Below, one piece after another: positions 11,528 to 23,692 of a stretch of DNA of 64,000 nt (positions within the stretch are counted from its first letter, which is position 1; every line of letters starts with the position of its first letter). Origin of the DNA: Benincasa hispida (lineage: Eukaryota > Streptophyta > Magnoliopsida > Cucurbitales > Cucurbitaceae); NCBI RefSeq assembly GCF_009727055.1, contig NC_052353.1, forward strand, positions 40,595,729-40,659,728, written 5' to 3'. Under the pieces are notes generated by a model. The model saw only the letters and a list, made by a program, of their open reading frames with translations. It did no database searches and was not told where the DNA came from. Position numbers and translations under genes: made by a program.

Positions 11528-11953
11528 GATACAATTGAATTTGTAATAAACATTTAAACAAATCAAAAGTTAGTTGGATAAAATAAAATCTGATAATAAA
11601 AGATAAAGTCAAATATAAATTAGAGAGAAAAATCAGTAAGTTTTTATTTATTGTGATTACTTTGATAAGTAGTTAGATAAAATCTAATTTGATAATAAAA
11701 TATAAATTCAAATATAATTCTAGGGAGAAAAATCAGTAAGGGAGTTTATTTATTTACAATTACACTGTATTCATAACTCCATTTTCATTTAAGCTTCAAT
11801 AATTACACCGTATTTATAACTCCATCAACCACAATACCTACGAAAGAAGCCTAACTCATTGTATAGGCATAACAAAAACAAGATTGGAAAAGTGAATATT
11901 TGTTTGTTTGTCAAGAAGACAATTATTTTTCAAAAAGACAAATTGATGGTATA
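9669..11953. other. Intergenic, AT-rich, microsatellites only
   Basis: It holds a (TTTA/TTTG)n tract near 9862-9905 and TA-repeats near 11338-11350 and 11505-11527. Two short plus frames at about 10678-10890 and 10895-11203 are less AT-rich than their surroundings but match no family I know. I leave them uncalled. Confidence 0.45.
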
Positions 11954-11962
11954 ATAATATAA
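11954..11962. repeat. Candidate 9-bp target-site duplication, left copy
   Basis: ATAATATAA here recurs at 23684-23692, just outside the right end of the MULE. Nine bases is the Mutator length, but the sequence is all A/T, so chance is possible. Confidence 0.4.
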
Positions 11963-12699
11963 GAAAATTGGTCAAAAATAGAAAAAAAAATACAAAGTAT
12001 TTACATACTATGGAAAAAAATCATATCAATGGATATTTTTTTTAAAAAAATCCAAAACTACCCTCGATTTCAAATAAATACAAAGTATTTACATACTATG
12101 GCAAAAAATCATATCAACGGATATTTTTAGAAAAAAAATCCAAAACTACCCTCAATTTCCTACAGCTACCCTCGATTTCCTGCAACAATTCTTCTTCTTC
12201 TTTGTTTCATTTTCATTCAATTCCAAAACAATTTCATTCAGTTCCATTCATCGTCGATTTCAATTCATTTTCTTCTCCAATTTCAATTCAATTGATCATT
12301 TCATTGTCACCACACAACTCAGAGGTTTTATTCTTCTTTGTCGATTCGATCGATCACACAGGTACCTCTTCTTCTCCTTCTTCTGTTTCTTGTAATATCT
12401 TACATTGTGTTACCGAGTGAATAATAGTTCTTCTTCTTCGAATTTCACCATATTCTCTTCATTCTAATGTTTTATTCTACAAAAAAAAAAAATAATAAAT
12501 AAATAAATAAATAAAATTAAAGGACAATAACTGTTCTTGCACCAATTCATAAACCAAGTTATTGAACTTTTGCTTCACAATTCCAACAAGTTGTTGCATA
12601 TAACACTGCGAAGCTATTTTAGAAGCCAATTAGTTGAAAATTCTAAATTAGTACAGGACTGGATCGAAAGGAGTCGATATAAACAGAGTGAGTGCTCTA

Positions 12700-13690
12700 T
12701 TTTTGTCTATCTCAGATAGACAGATATAGATGCCTATCTTTGTCTATCAGGGATAGACAAAAATATAACTCTATCTTTGATTGATATTCACTCCATTAAT
12801 ATAGCTTATATGGTTGAAACATTGAATTCTTAAAATTTTGAACATGATCAACATCTTATTACCAAAAGTGCATATGATTGATGATATATTATATTATTAT
12901 TTGTCTACCTCAGATAGATAGAGATAGTGCTCTATCTCTATCTATCTCAAATAGATAGATATAGATGCCTATCTTTGTTTATTAGGATATAGAACTCTGT
13001 CTTTGTCTATCACAGATTGACAGAGATAGACACTTATCTTTGTCTATCAAGGATAGACAAAAATATAACTCTATCTTTGATTGATCTTCACTCTATTTAT
13101 AATAGCTTATATGGTCATCGGATTCTTGATCAACATCCAATTCAATTGAAAGTGCATAAATGATTGATGATGTATGGTACTATTATTTGCCTATCTCAGA
13201 TAGACAGAGATAGACGCTTATTTTTATCTAGTGATAGACAAATATAGAGCTTTATCTTTGATTGATGTTAACTCGATTTATAATAGCTTATATGGTTGGA
13301 ACATCGGATCCTTAAAATTTTGAACGTGATCAACATCTTATTCAATTGAAAGTGCATAAATGATTAACGATGTATTGTATTATTACTTGTCTATCCCAAA
13401 TAGATAGAAATAGTGCTTTACCATAGACAAATATAGGTGACTATCTTTGTCTATCAGGGATAGAAAAAGGTAGAACTTTATCTTTGATTGATATTCACTC
13501 GATTTATAATAGCTTATATGGTGGGAACATCGGATAGACAGAGATAGACATAAATTGTGTCTATCACTATACATATATCTAGTGATAGACAGAGATAGAA
13601 CTCAATCACTGTCTATTTGATAGACACTAATAGAGTTCTATCTTTGTCTATCACTTATAGACAAAGATATAACTCCATTTCTATCTATCA
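12700..13690. repeat. Left subterminal array of GATAGACA-type palindromes
   Basis: Short palindromes (CTATCTcAGATAG type) are repeated dozens of times. They alternate with four copies of a roughly 110-bp module that starts TTTGATTGAT (12777, 13077, 13258, 13483) and contains ATAGCTTATATGGT. Spacing is irregular: 300, 181 and 225 bp. Confidence 0.85.
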
Positions 13691-14263
13691 CTATTAGATA
13701 TTTTAATTATGAATTTCTTACAAAATTTTAGTGATATAGCTTCATTATGAGTTTCTCATATAATATTTTTTTTCATTTTGCATGATCCCATGACTATTCC
13801 TATAGTTGTTTTTTTTATAAAGGACAGTGGAATGATTATCACTGCTATAAGAATTATGAGGTTAGTGAAATTTTGGTAGATGACTGTATAGACTTTAATG
13901 GTTTAGTTGGTTTAATACATGAATAGATTCAATTGAATGGGTTGGTACTTTTGGCAGTTTTTTTGGATTTTGGCAAAAATAATATTCAAATTGTGGTTTT
14001 AATAAAAAGGGACAAATATGTTTTTTGGTATCTAACTTTGGCTAAAGATGCAATCAGTAGACATCCATTAGTTGCTTGTGTAAGTGTTTGTTCCTTTGAG
14101 GGGTCTTCTACTGCTATTAGTAGTGCGGATGCTATTAGTAGTGTAGGTGATGATGGTGATAGAATGTGATATTTAGGTTCTTCTTCTTCAAATGATATAA
14201 GAGATATTGTTTATGGTGATTTGAAGGTAAAAGTGTATTTGAAAGTAAAGAAGTTTTCAAAGT

Positions 14264-14285
14264 CTTTTTTTTTTTTTTTTTTTTT
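14264..14285. repeat. Poly(T) run inside the MULE
   Basis: About 20 consecutive T lie between two transposase-like segments, so they are probably intronic or the result of decay. Confidence 0.7.
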
Positions 14286-14339
14286 ACATAAATGTAATGA
14301 AGAATAATTTTCAATTTAGGACTATAAGATCAAATTCAA

Positions 14340-14712
14340 AGTATGCTGAGTTTAAATGTTTGTAAGAAGGTTGCAATTGGTATGTTAGTATATCTCGGTA
14401 TAAGAACAATGCGTTGTGGATGCTTAGGAAGTACATTTCTGAGCATGACTGTCTATTGAATACAACTCAGAGTTGTCATAGGCAAACTTCTTCATCAGTA
14501 ATTGACAATTGCTTTATGATAATTTTAGGTTCAGGTCTACTGATCAATCCATTCCTAGAGACATTATCCATAAGGCTCATACAAAATTTGGAGTTAATAT
14601 AAGTTATCAAAAAACTTGGAGAGCAAAAGAACGCATAGTAAAAATGTTAAAAGATGATGCAGTTGAATCATACACCTTGATTCCAAGATTTTCTGGATAC
14701 TCTTATCCTTAG
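14340..14712 (+). pseudogene. MuDR-type transposase N-terminal fragment
   Basis: Read over two frames, this gives the zinc-binding DNA-binding region of MULE transposases (EGCNWYVSISRYKNNALWML, RKYISEHDC, CHRQTSSSVI) and then the block DIIHKAHTKFGVNISY with WRAKERI and VESYTLIPRF. A stop (TAA at about 14364) and a frameshift near 14520-14545 break it. The catalytic DDE part is absent: the sequence changes abruptly to copia gag at about 14712. The family is recognised from conserved spacing; the product is certainly non-functional. Confidence 0.75.
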
Positions 14713-15405
14713 AAGGTCTAGACTTCTTATCAGAAGGTTTCGTCCCCAATGATGATCCTTTCTAAATTTTTCTCTGGTTAACAACATTTGTTGTCCCTTC
14801 ATGATTCTTATTTTTTCATTAGGGATTGGTAAGTCTGAAGCTCATTGAAAGAGTAGTCATATTATATTTTATTTTATTCATCATAACATTTTTGCGAAAT
14901 GTTAGAAAACTCTTTGAAAGAGATTTTATAATAAAACTGACTTGACTCTTTTCGTCTATGACAGTCCCATTTGCTTCCGCGATGTTGAAGTGGACCATCA
15001 TGTCCAGGACATATTCTCTAACAGAGATCTCTTCCTTCATACAGAAATTGTAAACGTATTTAATAGCCTCATGTCGAACGGATGAGGATGGTTGTCTAAA
15101 CATCGCCTGTAACGACTCCATGATCTCCTTAGCAGTGACCATGCTCCCATGCTTCTTAGTTAATACATCAGATATGCTAGCTAAGATGTAGGCTCAGGAT
15201 TTTTCATTAGCCCTAACCCACCTGTCATATGTATCCCAAACATTTCGATTTGGAGTAAAGTTGGGAACTAGAGGACGTTCCTCCATTAAAACGAACCTTA
15301 AATCATCTACAACTATAGTATCGTATTGATGTTTGATTTCTAGTTGGAATAACCCTAGTTGTTAAATTTGTCGGAAGCTAAAAGTTGGATAATTGAATTC
15401 GACAT
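14713..15405 (-). pseudogene. Copia gag remnant
   Basis: From an ATG at 15405 the frame reads a copia gag of the UBN2 type: FVLMEERPLVPNF, WDTYDRWVRANEK, then AKEIMESLQAMF, SVREYVLDMMVHFNIAE and QVSFIIKSLSKSF. An in-frame stop lies near 15195 and the frame is lost after about 14819. The end of the protein, with its zinc knuckle, and all of pol are missing. Confidence 0.8.
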
Positions 15406-17249
15406 GCTGAAACATAAACAAATTCTATTAGGAAATTGCATCTAAATCCAATTTTATTTTAGAAAAATTAATAATGTACCCATACTTCATTATTTATTTG
15501 CAACGATACTTTAGTGAGTCAGAATAGATACTGAAAACGAAACTAAGAAAACCCTATTCATTTCTAAAGTTTGAATTGTTCCGCATCCTATGTTACAATC
15601 CTCCAAGGGGATAGTCGCTAGAAAAACGACTAACTAATGCCGCCTAAAAACGACAGTAGACGCAATATAAGAATCTCATGGTTCAAATTAATGGAAGAGA
15701 CCGTAGGATATGCTGACACGTTCTCCTTCATCCACTTAACTTCCCCTATTCACCTAATTATTGACCTATACAAACACTTTCTGAATAGAGCAGTCACGGT
15801 AAAAGTGACACGAAGCCGAACATGAATCTCACGGTGTGAACTCTTAGGAAAATGAAAGCTAACAACAATATATCGTATATAATGTTAATCTCCCACTGAA
15901 TTCTTCTGAATGATTGGGTATATCTATTTACTTAGGTATATGTCGACTAAAACATCCTAAGTCTACATGATTATCCAAGTATAATGATTATATTTGGATT
16001 TAACCTACGATGTCTAAGTAATAAAACTATTTTACTACCTCATACCACTCACGCATGCTCATAAAACCGGGTTAAGAATGCTCAATAATTCAGTTATAAT
16101 CCCCAGATAGCAGGTGTTCCGTAAACCACCAACTTAAGTACCTCCAGCCTTAGACAGGATTATAGATCGGTTGAGTTTGTAACCAAGGTTTTACAAGATA
16201 ACAACCTATTTTAACGACCAAAACAAGTTATTGTTTGTTAACCCTGGGTGAGCATGCATCTTATCTTTGTTATAGATTTTAAATGTATAATTCATTTTGT
16301 AACACTTTATAAAACTATAGACATATTATAACATACATCAAGCATTTCATAATTTAATATATCAACTTGTATTAAATACATGAAATCCTATATCATGCAT
16401 ACTATATATTATAACATATTGTAACATACTTTCAATGCATGAAGCATACTTCCTATGGTGGGATTTTAAATCTACATGGCATACTTTATGTACATACAAG
16501 ATTTAATTTAATTAAATATACATTCAAAATGCATAAATAATTAAACATATATTGAAATGGACTGGTTTTGACATTCTAAGAAAATAAAAGCCTAAAATTA
16601 TTACAAAATAATTTGAAACAAGTCTTGAACCGCCCGAACCAACTCCGAACCACCCAAACCGAACCTCCAAAGGAGAAATTTTAGTTGAATCGGTCTGAAA
16701 CAAGTTGAACCGTACCTCCAAGAAACAAACCAACTAGACCAATTCAGTTGAACCACCGGTCTAATCGCATGCACACGTTTTGGCCTGGAATGAACGGCAC
16801 TGCAATGCTTCATCCCAGCATTGCAATGCCACGGGAGTTTCTTTCTAACCTAGGTTGGCTGAAGAACAACATTGCAACGCTCCAAGAGCAACTCTATGGA
16901 CTCTAATATTGTAATATACTATATATTATAACATATTGTAACATACTTTCAATGCAATGTTGCCCTTGGAGCGTTGCAACGCTGTAAGATAGTAGCTTCA
17001 CCTGCTGCTGATGATACTTTGATTCTTCTTCAATTACAACCTAATTGCAATTCTGTTAACTCTAATAAATTTATAGACTCTTAATCACACAGTAAGGCCA
17101 TAAACAAAGAGCTAATTACAACAATTATTGCAATTGAAGAGAAATCTATTGTCAAAACCATAATATATCCATTTCAAAACCAATTTTATGCAATTCATGA
17201 AAAACACCCACCAAGCTAAATTTAAACGTAAATTGAGTGCTTAAATCAT
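15406..17249 (-). other. Non-coding leader of the truncated copia
   Basis: It is 1.8 kb between the primer-binding site and gag, with no open frame worth calling. It contains a 41-bp exact direct repeat (16399-16439 and 16916-16956) and a 23-bp inverted repeat (16870-16892 and 16959-16981, 21 of 23 paired). Confidence 0.6.
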
Positions 17250-17261
17250 GCTCTAATACCA
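17250..17261 (-). other. Primer-binding site of the truncated copia
   Basis: On the minus strand TGGTATTAGAGC matches the initiator-Met tRNA primer site TGGTATCAGAGC at 11 of 12 bases. It lies two bases from the LTR end. Confidence 0.75.
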
Positions 17262-17263
17262 AT

Positions 17264-19144
17264 TGACGAAGTTGACAATCAATACACGAAAGCAATTAGT
17301 ATCTTAAATACTCTAATTATATTAATTTTAATGAATTAGTAAGCATGTTTAAGAAAATATCAAGAATAGGGTTTCAAGTATACAACATTTGTAGAATCCT
17401 CTTGATTGCTTCAAATCTCCACGAGTTTCTCCTTCAATCTCTGTAGTACACCACCACAAGAGTCTTCTTTACTTTTCTCAGGCCTTAGATTGGGTGGTGG
17501 AACCTAAATTAAGAGAGATTTGGTGTGATTTTGGGAGTTGAAGTGAAGAAGAAAAAGACATAATGTTTCCTTCAATTTTCAAGTTGCATGACTCCAATTC
17601 AGCATGATGAGCGTGTATTTGTAGAATTAAAGTATGCAACTCTAAATAGAAGGGGAATTTGATACTTAAAACTCCACTAATTAAGTGGATTAGGTGGAGG
17701 CTTATTGGAAAAAATGGGAAAAAACCACTTTCCAAATTTCAAATTAATTTTCCCCTTTTAATTAATTTTAATTTTAAAATCAAATAAAATTAAATTAAAA
17801 TAAAAACTTAATTTCTGATTTTTGAAATTTCAAAATCAAATTTATTTAAAATACTTTATTTTAAATAATAATTAATTAAACAAATTTAATAAATAATTCA
17901 ATATCAAATATTAAATTAATTAAAAACATAATCCAAACATGAACTCTTATTCATATAATTGATATTAAAATCTTATTTAAAAATTTTCAACTTTCCAAAA
18001 ATTATTTATGTTAATTAAACATTAATTATATTGAATATAATAATCCAAACCCTAAACCAAATTTGAACATTTTAAATTCTCTCAGTACGCTATTCTAAGG
18101 TTTAATCCTTTTTCGAGCTAAGAGGGACCTAATAGACCTATAGATCATGCGCTCCAATGATTTGAGATTAATTGGCTAAATTTTTTAAACCAAATTAATC
18201 AATATTCGTTAACCACTGGGACACACCACTATAGCTCAGTAGTTGCACTCTTCTCACTAAAGATATATTTCTATCCAATTGATTTAACCATAATCAGTAA
18301 GTCGATCCTTCACAAGTTGTTCGTATTTACAGCTAGGTCAAAATTATCATTTTATCCTTATAATACATCTTGCTCCTTCAGTCTCCACTAATCCTCTAAT
18401 GAACAATTAATTTATGGTCCTACCAATAAATCGAGTCCATCTCAGCCATCGAGAGGGCGGGGCCCCTTTGTTCAAGATCAGGAGTCAGTACTTAAGGGAA
18501 TAACCTATCTTCTAACCCTAAGACGGATAGGAGTGAATTCCGTCTTGCAGGACTATGTCCCTAACTATCTATCTGGTCTTACCCTTAAAATGAGAGGCTT
18601 ATTGAGCAGCGACGTTAAGCCACTTTCACCCCATGTAGATTAAAGAATAATCCTGAATAAACAGGAGTTCATAGTTAACTCGGAATTGATATCGAGTTAC
18701 CTTATGTCATCAAATTGAAATAGTTAGTTTTGACAGTAAACAGTCATTATAAAGAAAAGTGACTATTTCATAGTCCAGTCTTATGCAAACATCTTTTGCA
18801 TAGGATGTCTCCACATGAACGACTTCGGGATCATATCAATTATATCAATATTCAAAGCGGGTTGTATCCATAGTGTCCCCAGGATAAGGTACCTAATCCT
18901 ATCCATATACTTATAGACCGTTTTGGCTATATACTAAAACTTGATCCTCTTTTATATCTCTACAGAAAGTTTAAGTATTCATATTATAACCATGAGTTCA
19001 TTAGTTTATTGGATTTATGAACCTATGAATGCAATTAATATATTCAATAACAATTGTATTGAAAAACTCTCAATAACATCTTTATTGTAAATAAAATATA
19101 TTTACAAACTATAAACTGTGAGTTTTAGGACATATAACCCAATA
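17264..19144 (-). mobile_element. LTR A (5' LTR of the truncated copia), about 1.88 kb
   Basis: On the minus strand it starts TATTGGGTTATATGTCC and ends CTTCGTCA next to the primer-binding site. It is related to, but clearly diverged from, LTR B at 19261-21219. Shared blocks include TAGACCTATAGATCAT-like and GGGCGGGGCCCC-like segments. Confidence 0.75.
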
Positions 19145-19260
19145 CTTCTTAGTATATGATGCTCTGTTAAAAAATTGATAGGTTAGGTTATAAGATAATC
19201 TTCCCCAAGGATAGTCATTGAAGACTTGTTCATCATCCAAAATGTCTAGATATTTAAAAT
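19145..19260 (-). pseudogene. DUF1985-gene fragment stranded between two LTRs
   Basis: The minus strand reads YLDILDDEQVFNDYPWGRL followed by SYNLTYQFFNRASYTKK. The PWGRL block is the usual continuation of the DUF1985 domain in ULP1-type MULE proteins. It continues the frame cut at 21220, showing that LTR B inserted into this gene. Confidence 0.7.
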
Positions 19261-21219
19261 TGACATGGTTGTATTGTTGCTAATGGAAAGAACATACATG
19301 CAGTAAAAGAAATAAGAATCAATAAGCACTTTAATTATGCTTAATTTGAGTTATAAAAGCATGCATGAAAAACATTTCAAAAGAGAAGGGTTTCAGAACT
19401 TGTACCTTTGAAGACTTCCACGAAACTCAAGCTGCTCTCCACGAATTTGAGCTGCAAATCAACTTTGGACCACCAAGAGTATCTTCTCTACTATTCTACA
19501 ACTTGGATTGGAGTGGTGGAACTCATAATTGAGGGGAATTGAAGTGGATCTAGAGAGGGTTAAGCAGAAACAAGTTTCGGCAAAATTTCTTTGAAGTTCA
19601 ACATGCAAATCCCACTTCAATTTCCAAAAATTGAAGTATTTATGAATCTAATACATGCAAGCACCAAGCTATAACGCTGATTGACACATCAAAGTCCACT
19701 AACTAAGTGAGATAGGTGTCCAAATGTGGAGAAATCCACTAGGCTACTAAAAATGTGGATTTTTCCACTATCTCAAATATTAATCTTCAATTTCAATTGA
19801 TTTAGTTAAAAAAATAAATAAATCAAATACAAATTTCAATTTCTAAAAAAAATTTTGAAAATTGAAAATTAATTTGATTTTAATTAATTAAATAATAATT
19901 TAATATCAAATATTAAATTAATTAAACACATATATCATACATGAATCCTATTCATGTACTTAATATTTAAATATTTTAAACTCTCCAATTACGTTTAATT
20001 TCGAAAAATTAAATGTTAATTATGTCTAATATAATTATCCAAACCCTAATTTGAAATTGAACCATTCAAATTCAAAATCCTAATTTAAAATTTGAACACT
20101 TCAAATTGAATTCCCAATTTGAATTTGAACACTTCAAATTCACTCACTATATTAATCCAAGATTTACGTGCTAGTAGAGGGATCTTATTGACCTACAGAT
20201 CATGGTCTCCAATGATCCGAGATTAACCGGCTAAACTATTTAACCTAATTAACCACCATTTGTTAACTATCGGGTCACTCCATTAAAGTCCAGTAGTTGC
20301 ATTCCCCTTACTTTAGATATATTGTGTCACTCGATATAACCAAGATTAGTAAGTTAACCCTTCACAGATTGTTCGTAATAACGGTTGGGTCAATAGTTGT
20401 TTTACCCCCGAGATTACATCTTGCTCTTTAAGTCCCATTGATCCTTTAATGAACAATTGGTTTGTGATCCAACCACTAAACTGAGTCCCTCTCGAGCCAA
20501 TAAGAGGGTAGGGCCCCTTGTTCAAGACCCAGATTTAGCACTTAAGGGAACAACCTCTCTACTATTCCTAAAAGCGGGTAGGAGTGAATTTCATCTTACA
20601 CCCTATGTCCCCAGCTATCTACCTAATCTTACCCTTGAAATGAGTGGCTTATTGAGCCAACACTATTGAGCCAACCCTTACTCATGCAAATCTAAGGATA
20701 ATCCCGAATAAACAGGAGTTCATAGTTAGTTCAGGATTAAGGTTAAGTTACCTAGGTCATCGCTTTGAAATAGTCAGTCTTAAACAGTAAACAGTGTTAT
20801 AAAGTAAGAGTGACTTATATCTTGATCCGATCTTATGCAAACTCATTACATAGAACGCTCTTGCTACTCATGTCAATACATGAACGAATCAAGATCACTT
20901 CGTTTGTAGCACTTTATACAAAATTGTAACAACTACATAGTGGGTTGCATCCAATAGTGTTACTAGAATAAGGTACCCAGCCTTATTCGTATACTATAGA
21001 CCATTTTGGCTATTTACTTTGATCCACTTTTATGTTTCCACATAAAGTTCAAGTATTCATATTATAATCATGGATATTTAGTTTATTGGATTTAGTCTTT
21101 ACAAGTGCAATTTATATATTCAACAACAGTTTTATTAAATAAACGTCAATAACATATTTATTCATAATAGAATATGTTTAACAATACAAACTGCGAGTTT
21201 GAGGACATACAACCTAATA
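19261..21219 (-). mobile_element. LTR B, solo copia LTR inserted in the MULE gene
   Basis: On the minus strand it starts TATTAGGTTGTATGTCC and ends CCATGTCA; it is about 1.96 kb. DUF1985-gene sequence lies on both sides (21220 onward and 19145-19260), with no internal retrotransposon sequence, so it is a solo LTR. A matching target duplication is not visible (AAAAT against GTTGC). Confidence 0.68.
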
Positions 21220-21800
21220 GTTGCTTGGGGATTAAAAGGGCTTCTAGGATGAAGAGACTAGCTAATTTAACTTTCAACGACTCTTTCCTCCTCCTTACGC
21301 AATGCTTTGAAAGTTCTCTCTATACCTCTCCTAACTATATGATCGTCATGAAGAAAAAAAAGTATTCCTAAGTTCAGACACTTTTCTTTAGCCTAAATCT
21401 ATTGAAGGAATTTGTGGCCTTTCAATTCAGTTACTAAACAAAAATCATTCAACCCAAATTCTGTTATATGGCCATTGAAGTTAAATGCAAGGACATTTGG
21501 CTTCTTTGTATAACATTGTCTTCTTACTAAGTATTTAAGGAATTGGTTGGGTATTTTGGCCATTTTAATATTAAGAATGTGTCCAAATGGGTCATTTAAA
21601 ACTTTTAAAAAAATTATTTCATCTAATTTTGTTCTTATCAAATTTAAGACCTCTACATTAAAGTAGATTGTAACTCTTAAGTGTCTGTTCTCATTTTCTA
21701 TGATCAATTTATGTTCCACCTGTTGAAAAGATATATTTGACAATATGTTTGAAAATTGAATTTGAATAACACCAGCAGCTATTAAGATAACTATCAACAA
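21220..21800 (-). pseudogene. MULE-associated DUF1985-type protein, broken
   Basis: The minus frame 21800-21399 reads RTKLDEIIFLKVLNDPFGHI, then FLKYLVRRQCYTKKPNVLAF and FGLNDFCLVTELKG. This order fits DUF1985, a plant domain usually found upstream of a ULP1 (C48) protease in KAONASHI-type MULEs. The frame breaks at 21399, resumes as VKLASLFILEALLIPK near 21230-21275, and jumps over LTR B to 19260. No protease catalytic domain remains. Domain naming is from memory of the family pattern. Confidence 0.7.
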
Positions 21801-21814
21801 TATTCAACAATATT

Positions 21815-22950
21815 TATTGCTCTATCACTGTCTATCTGAGATAAACGTGATAAAACTCTATCATTGTCTAACTCAGATAGACAGAGATAGTGCTCTATCT
21901 CTGTCTAATTCAATTCAAAGTTGTTAACAATAATACTCAACTAAACAGATATAGAGTGTGAACCATATAGTAAACAGATATTTGTATTTACCATTGAAGT
22001 CTATCACTATCTATCTGAGATAGACAGAAATAACCCTCTATCACTGTCTATCTGAGATAAACAGAAATAGAACTCTATAACTGTCTATCTCATATAGAAT
22101 AGAAATAGAACTCTACCACTGTCTATCCGAGATAGACAGAAATAACCCTCTATCACTGTCTATCTGAGATAAACAGAAATATAACTCTATAACTGTCTAT
22201 CTCAGATAGATAGAGATAGTGCTTTATCTCTTACTATCTCAATTCAAATGTATCAATAATAGATCCACACAACTAAACAAATATAGATCACAAATCATAT
22301 AGAAACGAAACAATAAAAACATATATTAGTGTTTATCATTAATATCTATCTCCTATCTCATCTCTACCTATCTCAATTCAAACTTACGAATAAATCCACT
22401 CAACTAAACAAATATAGAGTGCAAACCATATAGAAACTATAGAAACAGATATTAATATTAAACGTCTATCATTGTCTATCTGAGATAGATAGAGATAGAG
22501 TTCTAACCCTGTCTATCTTCTATCATTATCTATCTGAGATAAACAGAGAGAGATTCTATCCCCGTCTATCTCAGATAGACAGTGGTAGAATATAGATAGA
22601 GTATCTCTATCTATCTGAATCACTGTCTATCTTAAATAGACAAAGATAACGCTTTATCACTGTCTATCTCATCTCTATCTATCTCAATTCAAAATTATGA
22701 ATAGAACCACTCAACTAAATAAATATAGAGTGCAAACCATATAGAAACTATAAAAACAGATGTTAGTGTTCAATGTCTATCATTGTCTATATGAGATAGA
22801 CAGAGATGGAGTTCTATCTTTGTCTATTTGAGATAGACAAAGATAGTATTCTATCTACTATCTTTGTCTATTTGTAATCTATGATAGACAGTGATAGAAG
22901 ATAGACAGAGATAGTCCTCTATCTCTCTCTATCTTAATTCAAATTTATCA
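21815..22950. repeat. Right subterminal array of GATAGACA-type palindromes
   Basis: Repeated motifs of the type GTCTATCTGAGATAGAC are interrupted by four roughly 110-bp modules containing ACTCAACTAAACA and CATATAG (near 21935, 22275, 22395 and 22705). It mirrors the array at 12700-13690 near the other end of the MULE. Confidence 0.85.
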
Positions 22951-23683
22951 ATAATAGATTGATTGAAGTTAAAGTTTTTGCTAAAATCCCTAAGATAGAT
23001 AGTTTACATAATGCACAACAAGTATGTATAAATGTTAAAGTTCTATTGATATTTTACCTTCTTCTTCTCTTCAGACTTGTTTGCTTTTGCTCTGATTATT
23101 GATGATTCAACTTTTATTATTTTCTTTCCTTTGTCTTTGCTTCCATCAACTTTAATTATTTTTTTGCTTACCATCTAGTTAAAGAAAAATAGGTTCAATA
23201 ATGTTTAATAAGTATGATTACATAGAAGAATTAATGAAATGAAAAGAAAAGAGAATAATTATTACCTTGAAGGATATGACGATAGATTGTAACCTTGAAA
23301 AATTGAAAGTAGTAACGGAGAAGAAGATGAAGATGAAGCAACATGGGTATCAGTAGAAGCAGACAAAGATCTTTCGTTGTTGATATAGAAAGCAGCGGGA
23401 GAAAAAAAATAAGGAACGAAGGTAGAAGCAGGGAGATAGAGGGCAATAGACTAGAGATCTTTTGTCGTTGCAAGAAGAAGACATGGAAGACGGACGTGGG
23501 TATCGGTCGGATTTGGATAGTCCAATTTAATCGTTATGGGGTCGCGATTTTTTGTGTGGACAAAGATAGTTTTGGTATTTCACTCTTTGGGCTGGGCTTT
23601 CTTCCATCGGTTTTGGGTTCTATTTAAATTTTGCTATCTACGATAAATAGTTTGTGCCTTTTTATTAAACTTGAAAAGACCCC

Positions 23684-23692
23684 ATAATATAA
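23684..23692. repeat. Candidate 9-bp target-site duplication, right copy
   Basis: ATAATATAA, identical to 11954-11962, directly follows the right MULE terminus. Confidence 0.4.

Larger units (their letters stand above)
14713..19144 (-). mobile_element. Truncated copia element: 5' LTR, leader and partial gag
   Basis: On the minus strand the order is LTR (19144 to 17264), primer-binding site (17261-17250), a long non-coding leader, then gag (from 15405). The element stops inside gag at about 14713, where MULE transposase begins. Protease, integrase, reverse transcriptase and 3' LTR are all missing. Confidence 0.72.
11963..23683. mobile_element. Composite Mutator-like element (MULE), nested by copia sequence
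   Basis: The ends look like MULE TIRs: the left reads ...TTGGTCAAAAATAG..., and the right on the minus strand reads GGGGTCTTTTCAAG, with further shared AAATAG/TAGCAAAA-type blocks inside. A 9-bp direct repeat flanks them. Inside are a MuDR-type transposase remnant (plus, about 14340-14712) and a DUF1985-type gene remnant (minus, 21800-21220 and 19260-19145), the gene pair of ULP1-carrying plant MULEs. Arrays of GATAGACA palindromes sit near both ends. The interior from 14713 is interrupted by a truncated copia and a solo LTR. Exact ends are uncertain. Confidence 0.6.

Noticed and set aside
12202..12420. Coding exon at 12.2-12.4 kb
   Set aside because: Pyrimidine-rich, Phe/Ser-rich frame just inside the MULE end; looks like a 5' UTR of the transposase transcript.
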